Assembly: GCF_040802235.1 (NCBI RefSeq)
Contig: NC_133156.1
Span: 24,447,343-24,511,342 of the forward strand
Origin: Manis javanica
Taxonomy: Eukaryota > Chordata > Mammalia > Pholidota > Manidae
DNA length: 64,000 nt
Direction of reading: 5' to 3'
The notes below the pieces were generated by a model. It was not told the origin of the DNA, did not search any database, and saw nothing but the letters and a program-made list of their open reading frames with translations. Positions 23,001 to 35,974 of the stretch are shown one piece after another; within the stretch, counting starts at the first letter, position 1; each line of letters begins with the position of its first letter. Position numbers and translations under genes: made by a program.

Positions 23001-25470
23001 TTGTATTTCTGTGGGTTCCATTATGATTTTTCCTTTCTCGTTTCTGATTCTGTTGATGTGTGTTGACTCTCTTTACCTCTTAATAGGTCTGGCTAGAGGC
23101 TTATCTATTTTGTTTATTTCCTCAAAGAACCAGCTCTTGCTTTCATTGATTTTTGCTATTGTTTTATTCTTCTCAATTTTATTTATTTCTTCTCTGATCT
23201 TTATTATGTCCCTCCTTCTGCTGACCTTAGGCCTCATTTGTTCTTCTTTTTCCAATTTTGATAATTGTGACATTAGACTATTCATTTGGGATTGTTCTTC
23301 CATCCTTAAATATGCCTGGATTGCTATATACTTTCCTCCTAAGACTGCTTTTGCTGTGTCCTACAGAAGTTGGGGCTTTGTGTTGTTGTTGCCTTTTGTT
23401 TCCATATATTGCTGGATCTCCATTTTAATTTGGTCATTGATCCATTGATTATTTAGGAGCATGTTGTTAAGCCTCCATGTGTTTGTGGTCCTTTTTGATT
23501 TCTTTGTACAGTTTATTTCTACTTTTATTCCTTTGTGGTATGAAAAGTTGGTTGGTAGGATTTCAGTCTTTTGGAATTTACTGAGGTTCTTTTTGTGGTC
23601 TAGTATGTGGTCTATTCTGGAGAATGTTCCATGTGCACTTGAGAATTCATATTTTATCCTGCTAGGTTCTGCGGTGGGGGAGCGTTCAGGTCCCGCCTGG
23701 CTGTGGCTTGTATCTTACCCCCTTCGTCTGATGTTGAGTTCTCACAGATGTAGATGTATCCTGGCTGTTGTACTGCATCCACTGGTGTCTCTTTTAGGAA
23801 TAGTTGTATTTATTGTATTTTCATAAATATATGTTTTGGGGAGGAGATTTCCTCTGAACTACTCATGCCGCAATCTTCCCATGATCCCCCTCCTTCATAT
23901 TTAAATGATAATCATGCTGGATTCAGTATTCTTGGTTCTAGGCCCTTCTGTTTTATTGCATTAAATATATCATGCCATTCTCTTCTGGCCTGTAAGGTTT
24001 CTGTTGAGAAGTCTGTTGATATCCTGATGGGTTTTCCTTTGTAGTTGATCTTTTCTCTCTCTGACTGCCTTTAATACCCTGTCTTTGTCCTTGATCTTTG
24101 CCATTTTAATTATTATGTGTCTTGGTGTTATCCTCCTTGGGTCCCTTGTTTTGGGAGTTCTGTGTGCTTCCATGGTCAGAGCGACTATTTCCTCCCCTAG
24201 TTTAGGGAAGTTTACAGAAATTATTTATTCAAATACACTTTCTATCCCTTTTTCTCTCTCTTCTTCTTCTGGTACCCCTATAATGTGGATATTGTTCCGT
24301 TTGGATTGGTCACACATTTCTCTTAATATTCTTTCATTCCTGGAGATCTTTCTATCTCTCTCCACATCAGCTTCTCTGCATTACTCTTCTTGGTTTTCTA
24401 TGTCATTACCAGCCTCATGCAACTCATCCATTCTGCTTTTAAGTCCTTCCAGAGATTGTTTTATTTCTGTAATCTCTCTCCATACTTTGTCCATTAGCTC
24501 TTGCATTTTTCTCTGCATCTCCTTCAGTATGGTTATAACCTTTATTTTGAATTCTTTTTCAGGAATATTGGTTAAATCTATCTCCCCATTTTACCTCTCA
24601 GGTGATGTCTGGGTTATTCTTGTCTGTATCAAGTTGTTCTGCATTTTCATGGTGGTAGAGGTAGTCGTAGGCAGTTGTCGCATGTGTCAGCTGGCAGAAC
24701 AAAATCCCTTTCTGTTTGCCTGTCGCCTTCCCTTCCTATGAGAATGGTGACCCCTAGTGGCTTGTGCTCTGTAGCTGTGCGCCGATGGGGCCTCTGAGCT
24801 GGCCCAGGAATCTGCGGAGGAGGTTCCTCATGGCTGCTGCAGGCCTGGCCAATCTCAGGCTGCTACTCTGCTATGGTGGGGCCGCACTGGAGGGGGAATG
24901 GGTGGGAGGCTGTTTATCACCATGAGGGGCCTAAGAACTGTGCTGTCACCCCGGGGGTTAGGGTGCCTGTAGTTCCTCAGGATTGCCAGCTTCTGGGCTA
25001 AGTGTGCCAGGACACTTCTGTCCAGCTGTGAGGCTCCTGCATCTTTAATACTTTCAAAAAGCACTCACTTTTCTTTTGTCCCAGGGACACTGGCTGTGGG
25101 AACCCACTTGCATTTTTTACTGTTCCATTTTCCTAGTGTCCAGCTCACCACGCACTGTCTTTGCCTCTGGTGCGGATGACTAGGGCTGGGTATTTAGCAG
25201 TCTTGGGCTCCCTCTCTCTCCCTGCTCTGACTCCTCTCCTCCCACCGGGAAGCTGGGGTGGGGGGCGTCCTCAGGTCCCGCCAGGCTGTGGCTTGTATCT
25301 TATCCCCTTTGTGAGGCACTGAGTTCTTGCAGGTGTAGATATAGCCTGGCTGTTATACTGTACTTTCTGGTCTCTCTTTTAGGAATAGTTGTATATGTTG
25401 TATTTTGAAAAATATATATGGCTTTGGGAGGAGGTTTCCACTGCACTACTCATGCTGCCATCTTGGCTCC
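20058..25470 (-). mobile_element. L1-B: L1 with rearranged interior
   Basis: Minus-strand L1 with both natural ends: 3' UTR at the left (20058-20590) and the AAGATGGCAGC-like 5' end at the right (25450-25470). Flanking sequence TTGAATATGCCCCATTTA (20040-20057) and TTGAATATGATCCATTTTA (25476-25494) looks like a target-site duplication with two differences. The ORF2 C-terminus and RT run from 20594 to about 23640, including a [12 protein letters not shown] segment. The N-terminal endonuclease and inter-ORF region are missing and in their place is a second 5' UTR end (about 23665-23882). ORF1 (RNA-binding protein; IIIKMAKIKDKDRVLKAVRE at 23970-24173) and the true 5' UTR follow to 25470. Frames are interrupted repeatedly, so it is inactive. 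Confidence 0.88.
23665..23882 (-). repeat. Extra copy of the L1 5' UTR end inside L1-B
   Basis: Matches 25250-25466 in the same orientation ('caggtcccgcc', 'ggctgtggcttgtatctta', 'gtctcttttaggaatagttgta', 'actcatgc'), with roughly a tenth of the bases different by eye. It sits where endonuclease and inter-ORF sequence should be. Confidence 0.8.
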
Positions 25471-25494
25471 TCCTATTGAATATGATCCATTTTA

Positions 25495-28069
25495 AAAATA
25501 AAAAGACAAATGCCCTCATTTCACTTGACACCCCTCCAAACTTCATCATTGTTTTCCTAGTCTAACTGTAAAAGACCTCGGATTTGTTCTATTTTTATTG
25601 AAAGCACCTTATGCCTCCTCTTTCTTCTGCTAAGTGGGCTTCCATCACTTGTCAACAATTATCCATGCATTGCTGAATTCAGTGTTCACCTTTCTTCTTA
25701 GCATCATAAATAAATTGGTTAGTTAATGTAAGTGAACACCTGTAGAGATCTCCAGGCTCTGGGCCACACTGGTGGCTGTCATCGTCCTCAGGTATACATG
25801 CTTGCTTTTGATCCTCTCTGACCCTTTCCTTCATTAGCTACTGGGCTCTTGGACACACCTGGTTGGGAATGCTGAGAACAAGGGCTCCAGGTGGAATTCC
25901 AAATTTCTTCTGGGTGGTAGAAGATGAAACTGAAGCTCTCTCCCAGTAAGATAGCAGGAAGGCATGAAGCATCCATCCCAGAGCCTAATTTAAAATTTAA
26001 AAGCAACAACTAGATCCTGTCTGGCCCAAGGTGGCACATGCTGATCACAGCTCCCTGTCTGCTCATTAGGCACATTTCCCTCATGTTACTCCAGCCTCTA
26101 AGCACATGATTTCCCTGTGGGACACTGGTCTGGACGTAAAGGAAAGTTTTCTTAGAGATTCTGGGTTCTCAATAGACCAGTTTAAAATCAAGTAAATCCA
26201 GTTTTGATTCGTTTTTCCTCATGATCTCTGCTGGCTTCCAGAGGTCTAAGCTGCAGGTACCATATCCCAAAATTGATTTAAATTTTTTGGAAATTTTAAG
26301 ACTGAGCACCCTGCCTGAATTTGTTCCCTTTAATCTTCAAAATATTAATGTGTGGAGACACAGCCCCTGATATCTACAGAAAATTGCTATTTTCCATTGC
26401 AACAAGGGGGATAACTAAATTCCTTTGTTATAAATCTTGAGCCTTACACTGACTGCTTGATACCTTTGCTAAAACTATGAGGGATATTTACTTATACCAC
26501 CTGATTATAGTTGTCATTTGGGCCCTCATTCTGAAGTATTTAGAATAATAGCCATGTGAAATATATTTAAAATTCTTTTTCACTATAACCTCAACTTGAA
26601 ATATAGTAAACAGATTCCTCCCTGGAGCGTCCAGAAGGAGCCTGGCCTGTTAATACCTTGCTTTTCACTCAGAGAAACCTACTTTGGGATTCTGAGCTCC
26701 AGAATTATAGAAGCATAAATGTTCCTGTTTTAAATCACTAGTGTGGTGATTTTACATTAGATTAGAAATTGGATACAAACATTTTTCCAATGTGATTTTG
26801 TTCAGGAGACTTAGATAATGCTTGCCAGTTCATTCATTTAGCATCCCCTGGGTAAAGGCATTTTATGTCATCGTACCACCTTATCAAAGGAAGAAATTAA
26901 AATCAATTAGGAGATATTATTTATCTCGTAGAGAACTTCTCTTTACATAAATGTAAATGCCTTCAGAGTTTGATGTTTTGAGGTATTAAGTGAGGAAAAG
27001 TAACTCATCTTTTAAGTTACGTCTACTATTTAATTCAAATATTTGTATCTAAATGTCTACATTCTTTTAATTTCATGTTCCTTCAAGTATTCTTTTCATA
27101 TCTATCCTTTTCAACTTTCTCTTGTTACTTCTGGCATAAAACATGAGACTGTAAATGTGTCTCATGTTTGTGTACCTATATGTGTATATGTTCATTTGAA
27201 ATAAAAATGTATACAAATAAACATACACATGTGCATACATACACCTCTGAATGATATATTTGGCCTCAAAAAATATGTCCATTTCATTTATTTCTTGCAA
27301 CATTTACCTGAAGTTATATTTACTCTCCCATATTATCTTCAAAATAAGGAATTTGAGGTACAGGGAGCTTCAATTTTTAACAATTATTCTAAAAAACCCT
27401 GACAAATTCTACACTTTGTTGTCTGATACACAAATAGGAATATGCCATATGTACTATAATTTTTGTATGGCTTCCTTAAATCAACATACTGTACATTTGA
27501 AATACATGCAGTTTATAATATGCAATTATACTCCAATACATTAGTTATAAGGGAAAATATCTAGTGGTGCATTAATTGATGTGAGCTCTAGAGCACAGGT
27601 AGCAGATTCATGCTGAGCAGGAGCTATCCCTTTAACCTGGAGAATGCAAAATGTCATCAAGGAAGCCTTGGTCATCATGTGTAGTTTATTCAATTGGGGT
27701 AGTACAACTCATGAGGATTCTTTTAGTAAAGCAAATGAAAAATTGTTTCATATGATGTTCACCTGTGAAAAATTATTTGAAAAACTCCATGTCTTATTAG
27801 ATAAATGGGAACTACAAGATATTTTGGGTATATGATTGGGAGGAAATGTGAGAAAGTAAGAAAACAACACAGGAAAGGCTATAGGATATCAGAGAGAGCA
27901 GAAAGCTAATAAATTGAGTTACATAAAGAGTAAATGAGTTGAAGTCAAAGAAATGGAAATTCATGAAATAAATAGAAAGGATAATACAATACTATATTTC
28001 ACAGATCAAATAATCACACTTTTTGACTCCGAGGCATTGACATCAGCATTCACGGGCACTTCTTCAGTC
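25495..28069. other. Start of OR unit 3 and spacer
   Basis: Noncoding. It contains the end of unit 2 (25495-25770), the starting block of unit 3 (25780-26420), a piece of the dispersed repeat (26600-26785) and the AT-rich spacer paralogous to 5000-7440. No MER20/MER5A pair is evident at the equivalent place, so unit 3 has lost it. Confidence 0.55.
26600..26785 (+). repeat. Unnamed ancient dispersed repeat, copy 3
   Basis: Only the right third is visible ('cagattcctccctggagcg', 'ttttaaatcactagtgtggtg'). It is equivalent in position to the copies in the other units. Confidence 0.5.
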
Positions 28070-29012
28070 CTAGGACATCTGGCCCTTTGTTTCCTCCACA
28101 AAGGATCTTTTCAGAGCCCTCTTTATGTATTTGTTCCTGACTCTGTAGCTAATGGGGTTCAGCATGGGTGTGACCACAGTGTACATCACCGAGGCTGCTG
28201 CACTTGAGTGTGAGATGTGCATATCAGCAGAAGTAACAAACATGCCTAGGATTGTATTATAAAATAAGGAGATAATAGATATGTGAGATTCACATGTGGA
28301 ATATGCTTTATGCTTTCCCAAGCTGATGAGATTCCACATAGAGGAAACTAGCTTAGAGTAAGAGTAAAGGATCCCAGTGAGGGAAGCACCAGCCAAGAGC
28401 CCAGCCATCAGATACACCACCATGTAATTAAGAGAGGTGCCAGAACAGGCAAGTAGGACCACTTAACTGAGTTCACACACAAAAAATGGTAGATTTCCAA
28501 GACTGTGCAGAGGGCAGTCATGACATCAATAAACTCAGTAGCAAGGAATTCAGGACACTTATGATCCAGGACACCAGAACCAGCAGTCTGCAGAGCTGGG
28601 GGTCCATGATGAACATGTAATGCAGGCGGTAGCAGATGGCCACATACTGGTCATAGATTATTACAGCCAGAAGGAAGTTGTCCAAAATCCCAAAGATTAT
28701 GGAAAAACACATCTGGCTGATGCATTCTTCATAGGTTATGACTTTTCTTTTGTTCTGTATTTTCACCAACATCTTGGGGATGGTGGTGGAGGTGAAGCAC
28801 ATGTCCACAAAGGACAGGTTGGAGAGGAAGAAGTACACGGGTGTGTGCAGGTGGGAGTCTGAGCTGACAGCCAGGATGAGGAGCAGGTTCCCAAACACAA
28901 TGATCAGGTACATGGACAGGAAAAACCCAAATAGGAGGGGCTGCTGTTGCAGTTCACTTGAAAATCCCAGAAGAAGAAACTCTGAAAATCCTGTAAGGTT
29001 CCTTTGGTCCAT
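28070..29012 (-). pseudogene. Olfactory receptor pseudogene 3 (OR7-like), least damaged copy
   Basis: The natural start is MDQRNLTGF at 29010-29012; an upstream in-frame ATG at 29064-29066 adds 18 residues that are not OR-like. The first 164 residues read without interruption through TM1-TM4: [59 protein letters not shown]-type decay has occurred at the TM3 end, read here as [10 protein letters not shown]. The frame is then lost near 28518 and shifts again near 28460. The last 130 residues (28070-28462) read through TM5-TM7, with [13 protein letters not shown] and [20 protein letters not shown] (usual [16 protein letters not shown]). About two frame breaks separate it from a complete receptor, but the changed DRY-like and NPFIY motifs argue that it had already lost constraint. 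Confidence 0.92.
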
Positions 29013-29689
29013 GTGTGGGAGGTGCTTACCAAGATACAGAAATATAAATGACAAATTTTCACACAATCAAGCATTAGTGATGTAGCATAAATACTACCAT
29101 TTCTATTTTAGAGTCAAGAAAATAACTCCAATGTATGTTGAGGTCTAGTCCCATTGAGAACATCCCTGGTGCCATTTCTCAGTGGGATTTCTTTTCCTAC
29201 TTTTGGCCTGTTGCTCAAGCAGAATGTATGCTACTGTTTGATTGGGAATAGTTTTCATTTATTTGATAAGTACGTATTGAATGTAGATAAAGTTCTAGGG
29301 TCTGTCTTGGCAATGAGTATGGAGAGCTGAACACAAAAGTCCCTATAATCCAATAATAGAGAAAGAAAAAAGCAAATAAAAATAATCAAATAACATGTCC
29401 CTTCATTATAAGAGCTACGAAGAAAAAGAATGCAGGTATAAAGGACAGAGTGGGTGGGCTATTTTTTTGCTGGGTGTTCAGGCAATAACTGCAAAGAAGG
29501 TGACATGAACAGAAACCTCAAGGAAGATAGGACAGGATATGGGGGTTATCTGGAGAAGTGGCTGCCCAGCAGAGGTCCTTCCATTGCCAAGGCCCCAAGG
29601 AAGGTGCTTGTTTCAGAAAACTGAGGCTCAAAAGGCAGCCAGTGTGTGAAGGGGGACGAGCAAGAGGGAAAGTATGAAGTTGTAGTGTC
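29013..29689. other. Upstream flank of OR pseudogene 3
   Basis: Paralogous to 8392-9000 and 16961-17440 ('tttcctacttttggcctgttgctcaagcag' neighbourhood). No gene. No promoter element can be pinpointed. Confidence 0.5.
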
Positions 29690-30105
29690 AGAGGACGCTG
29701 AGGAACAAAGTGGCCAGCCTGCGAGCTACAAATCCAAACCACAAGGTGATGCCCCCTCACCCAGTCAGAATGGCCACTCTCCAAAAGACAAGAATTAACA
29801 AGTGTTAATGAGGATGTGGAGAAAGGGGGCCCTTTTGCTCTGTAGGAGGAATGTGTATTGGTGCAGCCACTATGGAGGTTCCTCCAAAGTTAAAAATAGT
29901 AATACCATGTGACCCAGGAGTTCCACTTCTGGGAGTTTACCCAGGGAAATTGAAATCATAAATACATAAAGAAACATGTACACCTACATTTATTGTATCA
30001 TTATTTAAAACAGCCATTATATCAATGCATCCAAAGTGTGCATTAATAGATGAGTGCAAGTAGGAAGTGCATTAATATATACATGTGGAATATTACGAAG
30101 TTATA
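29690..30105 (+). mobile_element. Old L1 ORF2 C-terminal fragment (host of L1-C)
   Basis: Visible segments are 'gtcagaatggccactctcc', 'aatgaggatgtggagaaag', 'ccactatggaggttcctcc' and 'gacccaggagttccacttctg'. Diverged. L1-C was inserted at its right edge. Confidence 0.85.
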
Positions 30106-31086
30106 AAAAGTAATCTACTATGTCATAGTCCAGCGGCATCCAAGCCCTTCCCCCACCCCAGCTCACAGCAGGGAGAAAGAGAAACAGAGCAGGGAGGGGC
30201 TGAAAGCCTAGTACTGCTCAACACCCAGCCCTGGAGATCTGCTTTGGGAGCACAAACCTACACTGCATGGTGCTCTGGAGATTAGTGGGGTTGAGAAGCC
30301 AAAACAGGCAGAATACTTGGAGAGACTGAGATTCCAGCCATTTGTGGACAACAGGGATCCACACACGGCCACTCTGTGACACAGGAAAGGCAGGTATTCT
30401 GAGAGGCTTCCTAGCAGCAAGAGGGCTGCTGAAGGAGTGGAGTTTGCCTGGAGCTTGCTGCTCAGGAGAAGGGATAGGTGGACAAGGTTGTCTGGGTGCA
30501 CTCTGCCCAGCAGGTTGGGAACTTTGAGGAGCTTCAGGCGATCTATCCCCCTGCCTGGCTACTCAGCTCTGAGGATCCCCACTGTGATGTGCAGCCTGCT
30601 TTTGCCTTCCTCATGGCCTGCTGGCACCAGCTCGCAAACTGGCAGTCCCTGCTATGGCATCAGGCCAGCCAGAGGGAGGCCCTGCCTATGGCAGCTAGAA
30701 ACACAAAGCACAGACACTTACACCTGTGTGCTCGGCCCACTGGTTCTGACAGTGGAGACAAGCACTGCAGCCAGGAAGCAGGAAACAGCTCTTTCTTCCC
30801 CCAAGACACCAGCACTGACCCCTGTGACCCCTGAAATCACTCCAGGGGTTGAGCGACTCCACAGACTAGAGCTTCTGCTCACCAGAGGGTGCCACATAGA
30901 AATATGAAATGTAAAAGGAACCTGGTTCAAATAAAAATATCGCAAACATCCGAAAAACAGCCAAATGAAAATGAATTCACCAATCTTCCTGAAAGAGAGT
31001 TCAAAATAAAAATCATAAACATGCTCATGGAAGTACAGAAAAATATTTAAGAACTCAGGCATGAATTTAGGTCAGAGACTCAATCA

Positions 31087-31617
31087 TTGAGAAATTCAAT
31101 ATCTGAAATTAAACATACAATGGAGGGATATAAAAGCAAATTAGATGTAGTAGAAGAGACAGAAAATGGAATAGAAATTAGAGAAGAGGAATACAAAGAA
31201 GCTGAGGCACAGAGAGAAAAAAGGATCTATAAGAATGAAAGAATATTGAGAGAACTGTGTGACCAATCCAAATGGAACAATATTCACATTATAGGGGTAC
31301 CAGAAGAAGAGAGAGAAAAAGGGATAGAAAGTGTATTTGAAGAGGTAATTGCTGAAAACTTCAACAATCCGGGGAAGGAGATAGTCTCTCAGGCCATGGA
31401 GATCCACAGATCTCCCAACACAAGGGACCCAAGGAAGACAACACCAAGACATTTAATAATTAAAGTACGAAAGATCAAGGATAAATACAGACACATAAAA
31501 GCAGCCAGAGAGAGAAAAAAGATCACATACAAGAAAAACCCAACAGGCTATCATCAGATTTCTCAACAGAAACCTTACAGGCCAGAAGAGAGTGGCATTA
31601 TACAATTAATGCAATGA
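31087..31617 (+). pseudogene. L1-C ORF1 (RNA-binding chaperone) remnant
   Basis: 176 residues. An N-terminal heptad-rich coiled coil (about 1-65) would drive trimer formation. The RRM-like core carries RELCDQSKWNNIHIIGVPEE, followed by the C-terminal domain segment TPRHLIIKVRKIKDK. The end of the C-terminal domain is lost to frame changes. In an active L1 this protein coats the L1 RNA. Confidence 0.85.
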
Positions 31618-32188
31618 AACCGAAGGGCCTCAAACCAAGAATACTCTACTTGGCAAAATTATCATTTAAATTTGAAGGAGAGATTAAACAATTTCCAGAT
31701 AAGCAAAAGGTGAGAGAATTTACATCCCATGAACCACCTCTGCAGTGCATTTGGAGTGACTGCTATAGATGGATGTATTCCTAAGGCTAAATAGGTATCA
31801 CTAGGTGAAACAAAACCACAGGAAAGTAAAACAATTAATTACTAAGGAGATGCAAAATCAAATCAACTACCCCCAAAGTCAATCCAGGGATAGATAAGGA
31901 GTGCAGAATATGATACCTAATATATAAAAATGGAGGAGGAAGAAAAAAGGAAGAAGAAAAGAATTTTTTGGTTGTGTTTGTAATAGCATACTGAGTTAAA
32001 TTAGACTTTTAGATAGTAAGGGAATTACCCTTGAACCTTTGATATACATGAATCTAAAGCCTGCAATGGCAATAAGTACATACCTATCGATAACCACCCC
32101 AAATTTAAATGGTCTGAATGCACCAATCAAAAGACATAGAGTCACTTTGTAGATAAAATAATAAGACACAACTATATGCTGTCTACAA

Positions 32189-32932
32189 GTGACTCACTTC
32201 AAACCCAAATATATACACAGACTGAAAGTGAAGGGGTGGAAAAAGATATTTCATGCAACTAATAGGGGGAAAAAAAGAGTTGCAGAATTTGTATCAGACA
32301 AAATAGACTTCAAAACAAAGAAAGTAACAAGAGACAAAGAAGGACATTACATAATGATAAAAGGGACAGTCCACCAGGAGATACATATCTATGCACCCAA
32401 CACAGGATCACCTACATGTGTGAAACAAATAGTAACAGAATTAAAGGGGAAAATAGAGTGCAATGCATTCATTTTCGGAGACTTCAACACACCACTCACT
32501 CCAAAGGACAGATCAGCCAGACAGAAAATAAGTAAGGAGACAGATGCACTGAACAACATATTAGAACAGATAGATCTAATGGGCATATACAGAACACTCA
32601 ATCCAAAAGCAACAGGATACACATGCTTCTCAAGTGCACATGGAACATTTTCAGGAATAGATCATTTACTAGGGCATAAAAAGAACCTCAGTAAATTAAA
32701 AAAGATTGAAATTGTACCAACCAGCTTCTCAGACCACAAAGGTATGAAACTAGAAATAAATTACACAAAGAAAACAAAAAAGCCCACAAACACATGGAGG
32801 CTTAATAACATGCTCCTAAATAACCAATGGATAAATGACCAAATAAAAACAGAGAACAAGCAATATATGGAGACAACTGAAAACAATAATGCAACACTGC
32901 AAAATCTGTGGGATGCAGCACAGCCATACTAA
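32189..32932 (+). pseudogene. L1-C ORF2 endonuclease segment
   Basis: 247 open residues of the APE-type endonuclease, which nicks target DNA for target-primed reverse transcription. Visible are the GDFNTPLTPKDRS core with the metal-site Asp/Asn, the GIDHLLGHK loop and the terminal SFSDHKGMKLEI with the catalytic Asp-His pair. The N-terminal part with the first catalytic Asn/Glu lies upstream in other frames. Confidence 0.85.
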
Positions 32933-35900
32933 GAGGAAAGCATATTGCAATACAGATAAACAGAATCAGACATAAGAAAGGAAAATCACTACAGACACCA
33001 AAGAAATACAAAGAATTATGAGAGGACACTATGAAAAGTTATATGCTAACAAACTGTGTAACCTAGAAGAAATGATAAATTTATAGAAAAATACAATGTA
33101 GCAAGGCTGTCCAAGGAAGAAACAGAAAATCTGAAAAGACCAATTATCAGCAACAAAACTGAATTGGTAATCACAAAACAACCTAAGAACAAGACTCTTG
33201 GACCAGATGGTTTCACTGCTAAAAATTATCAAGCATTTATTGAAGACCTAATACCCATTCTCTTTAAATTTTTCCAAAAAGTAGAAGAGGAGGGAATACT
33301 CCCAAACTCATTCTACAAGGCCAGCATCACTCTAATATGAAAACCAGACAAAGACACCACAAAAAAGACAATTACAGACCAGTATCCCTGTTGAACATAG
33401 ATGCAAAAATACTCAAAAAATATTAGCAAACTGAATTCAAAAATACATCTAAAAGATCATCTATCATGATCAAGTAAGATTTATTCCAGGGATGCAATGA
33501 TGGTACAACATTCAAAATTCCATCAACATCATCCAGTACATCAACAAAAAAAGGACAAAAAACACATGATCATCTCCATAGATGCTGAAAAAGCATTTGA
33601 CAAAATTCAACATTCATTCTTCATAAAAACTCTCAAGAAAATGGGTATAGAGTGCAAGTATGTCAACATAATAAAGGCCATATATGACAAACCCACAACC
33701 ACCATCATACTTAACAATGAGAAGCTGAAAGCTTTTCCTTTAAGATTGGGAACAAGACAAGGATGCCCACTCTCCCCACTTTAATTCAACACAATTCTGG
33801 AGGTCCTAGCCATGGCAATCAGAAAACACAGAAAAAGAAGGCATCCATATTGGCAATGAAGAAGTTAACTGTCCTTGTTTGCAGATGACCATATTGTACA
33901 TAAAAAAACCCCTGAAGAATCCACTCCCAAACTACTAGATCTAATATCGGAATTCAGCAAAGTTGTGGGATGCAAAATTAATACACAGAAATCTGTTGCA
34001 TTCCTATAGACTAATGATGAACTAGCAAAAAAAGAAATCAGGAAAACAATTCCATTCACAATTGCATCAAAAAGAATAAAATACCTAGGAGTAAACCCTA
34101 CCAAGAAATTGAAAGACCTATACTCTGAAAACTACAAGACACTCATGAGAGAAATTATAGAGGATACCAATAAATGGAAACACATTCATTGCTCATGGAT
34201 AGGAAGAATTAACATTGTCAAAATGGCCATCCTGCCTAAAACAATCTACAGATTCAAAGCAATCCCTACCAAAATACCAACAGCATTCTTCAATGAACTA
34301 AAGCAAATAGTTCTAAAATTCCTATCGAACCACAAAAGACACCAAATAACCAAAGCAATCCTGAGGAGAGAGAATAAAGTAGGGGAGATTATGATCCCTG
34401 ACTTCAAGCTCTACTACAAAGCCAAAGTAATCAAGACAATTTGGTACTGGTGCAAGAATAGATCCATAGAACAAGGGAACAGACTAGTAAGCCCAGACAG
34501 AAACCCAAGAATATATGGTCAATTCATATATAATAAAGGAACCATGGATATACAATGGGGAAATGACAGCCTCTTCAACAACTGGTGTTGGCAAAATTAG
34601 ACATCTATATGCAAGATAATCAAACAGGATTATTGTCTAACCACATACACAAAAGTAAACTCAAAATGGATGAAGAACCTGAATGTAAGTCATGAAACCA
34701 TAAAACTATTAGAAGAAAACATAGGCAAAAATATATTGAATATAAACATGAGCAACTTTTCCAGAATACATCTCTTAGGGCAAGGGAAATAAAATAAAAA
34801 ATGAACAAATGAGACTACAACAAGCTAAAAAGCTTCTGTGCAGCAAAGTACACCATCAGCAGAACAGTATGGGAGAATATATTTGTAAACGACATATCTG
34901 ACAAGGGGCTATCATCCAAAATGTATAAAGAATTCACATGCTTCAATAGCCAGAAAGCAAATAACCTGATTAAAAATGGGCAGAGTATATGAAGAGACAG
35001 TTCTTCAAAGAAAATCGGATGTCCAACAGGCACATGAAAAGATGCTTCACATTTCTAATTATCAGGGAATTGCAAATTAAAACCACAATGAGATATCACC
35101 TCATCCCAGTTAGGATGGCCAACATAAGAAAGACTAGGAACAACAAATGCTGGCGAGAATATGGAGGAAGGGGAATCCTCCTACACTGCTGGTGGGAATG
35201 TAAGCTAGTTCAACCATTGTGAAAAGCAATATGGAGGCTCCTCAAAAAACTAGCAATAGAAATACCATTGGACCCAATAATTCTATTCCTTGGAATTTAC
35301 CCAAAAAAAATAGCATCTCAGATTCAAAAAGATATATGCACCCCTATGTTCTTTGAAACACTATCTACAAATGGCAAGATATGAGAGCAACCTAAATGTC
35401 CATTAGTATATGGATTGATAAAGAAGATGTGGTACATATACACAATGGAATACTATTCAGCCATAAGAAAGAAACAAATCCTACCATTTGTAACAATATG
35501 GATTGAGCTAGAGGGTATTATGCTCATGAAATAAGTCAGGCAGAGAAAGACAAGTGCAAAATGATTTCACTTATTTGTGGAGTAAAACAACAAAGCAAAA
35601 ATGAAGGAACAAAACAGCAGCAATTCATAGACTCCAAGAAGGGACCAGCGGTTTCCAAAGGGGTGGGGTGTGGGAGAGCAGGTGGGGAGGGAGGGAAAAG
35701 GGGAATTAGGGGTATTATGATTAGTACACATGGTGTGTGGGGTCACAGGAAAGACAGTGTAGCTCAGAGAAGACAAATAGGGCTCTGTAGCATCTTACTA
35801 TGCTGATGGACAGTGACTGCAATGGGATATGGGGGGTGGACTTGATAATAAAGGAGAATGTAACAACCACATTGTTTTTCTTGTGAAACCTTCATAAGAG

Positions 35901-35974
35901 TGTATGTCAATGATACCTTAATAAAAATACAGATATGTAAAGACACACACACACATAAAAGTGATTTACTATGT

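Larger units (their letters stand above)
11371..25770. repeat. OR duplication unit 2
   Basis: Second paralogous segment, about 9 kb after removing the 5.4-kb L1-B. It contains the shared starting block, an old minus-strand L1 piece, the dispersed repeat, a possible solo LTR, OR pseudogene 2 and the terminal stretch near 20000 into which L1-B inserted. Confidence 0.7.
30124..35956 (+). mobile_element. L1-C: full-length older LINE-1
   Basis: A 5.8-kb plus-strand L1 between 18-bp target-site duplications (AAAAGTAATCTACTATGT at 30106-30123 and AAAAGTGATTTACTATGT at 35957-35974). The 5' UTR covers about 30124-31000 and is unrelated to that of L1-A/B/E. ORF1 lies at about 31087-31617 (coiled coil, then NIHIIGVPEEERE and TPRHLIIKVRKIKDKYRHIKAARE; C-terminus lost). 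ORF2 runs from about 32060 to 35480: endonuclease 32189-32760 (GDFNTPLTPKD, GIDHLLGHKK, SFSDHKGMKLEI), then RT ([11 protein letters not shown] at about 33750 and an altered FADD segment near 33880). The 3' UTR runs to an AC-rich tail near 35950. Many stops and frameshifts make it an inactive, older relative of the other L1s. Confidence 0.92.

Noticed and set aside
24085-24741. A 218-residue plus-strand open frame rich in leucine and serine, looking like a membrane protein
   Set aside because: It is the antisense of L1 ORF1 in L1-B. The hydrophobic look comes from reading A-rich L1 code backwards, and the same antisense frames occur at each L1 copy.
30437-30907. A 156-residue plus-strand open frame
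   Set aside because: It lies within the 5' UTR of L1-C. Older L1 5' UTRs are GC-rich and often open by chance.
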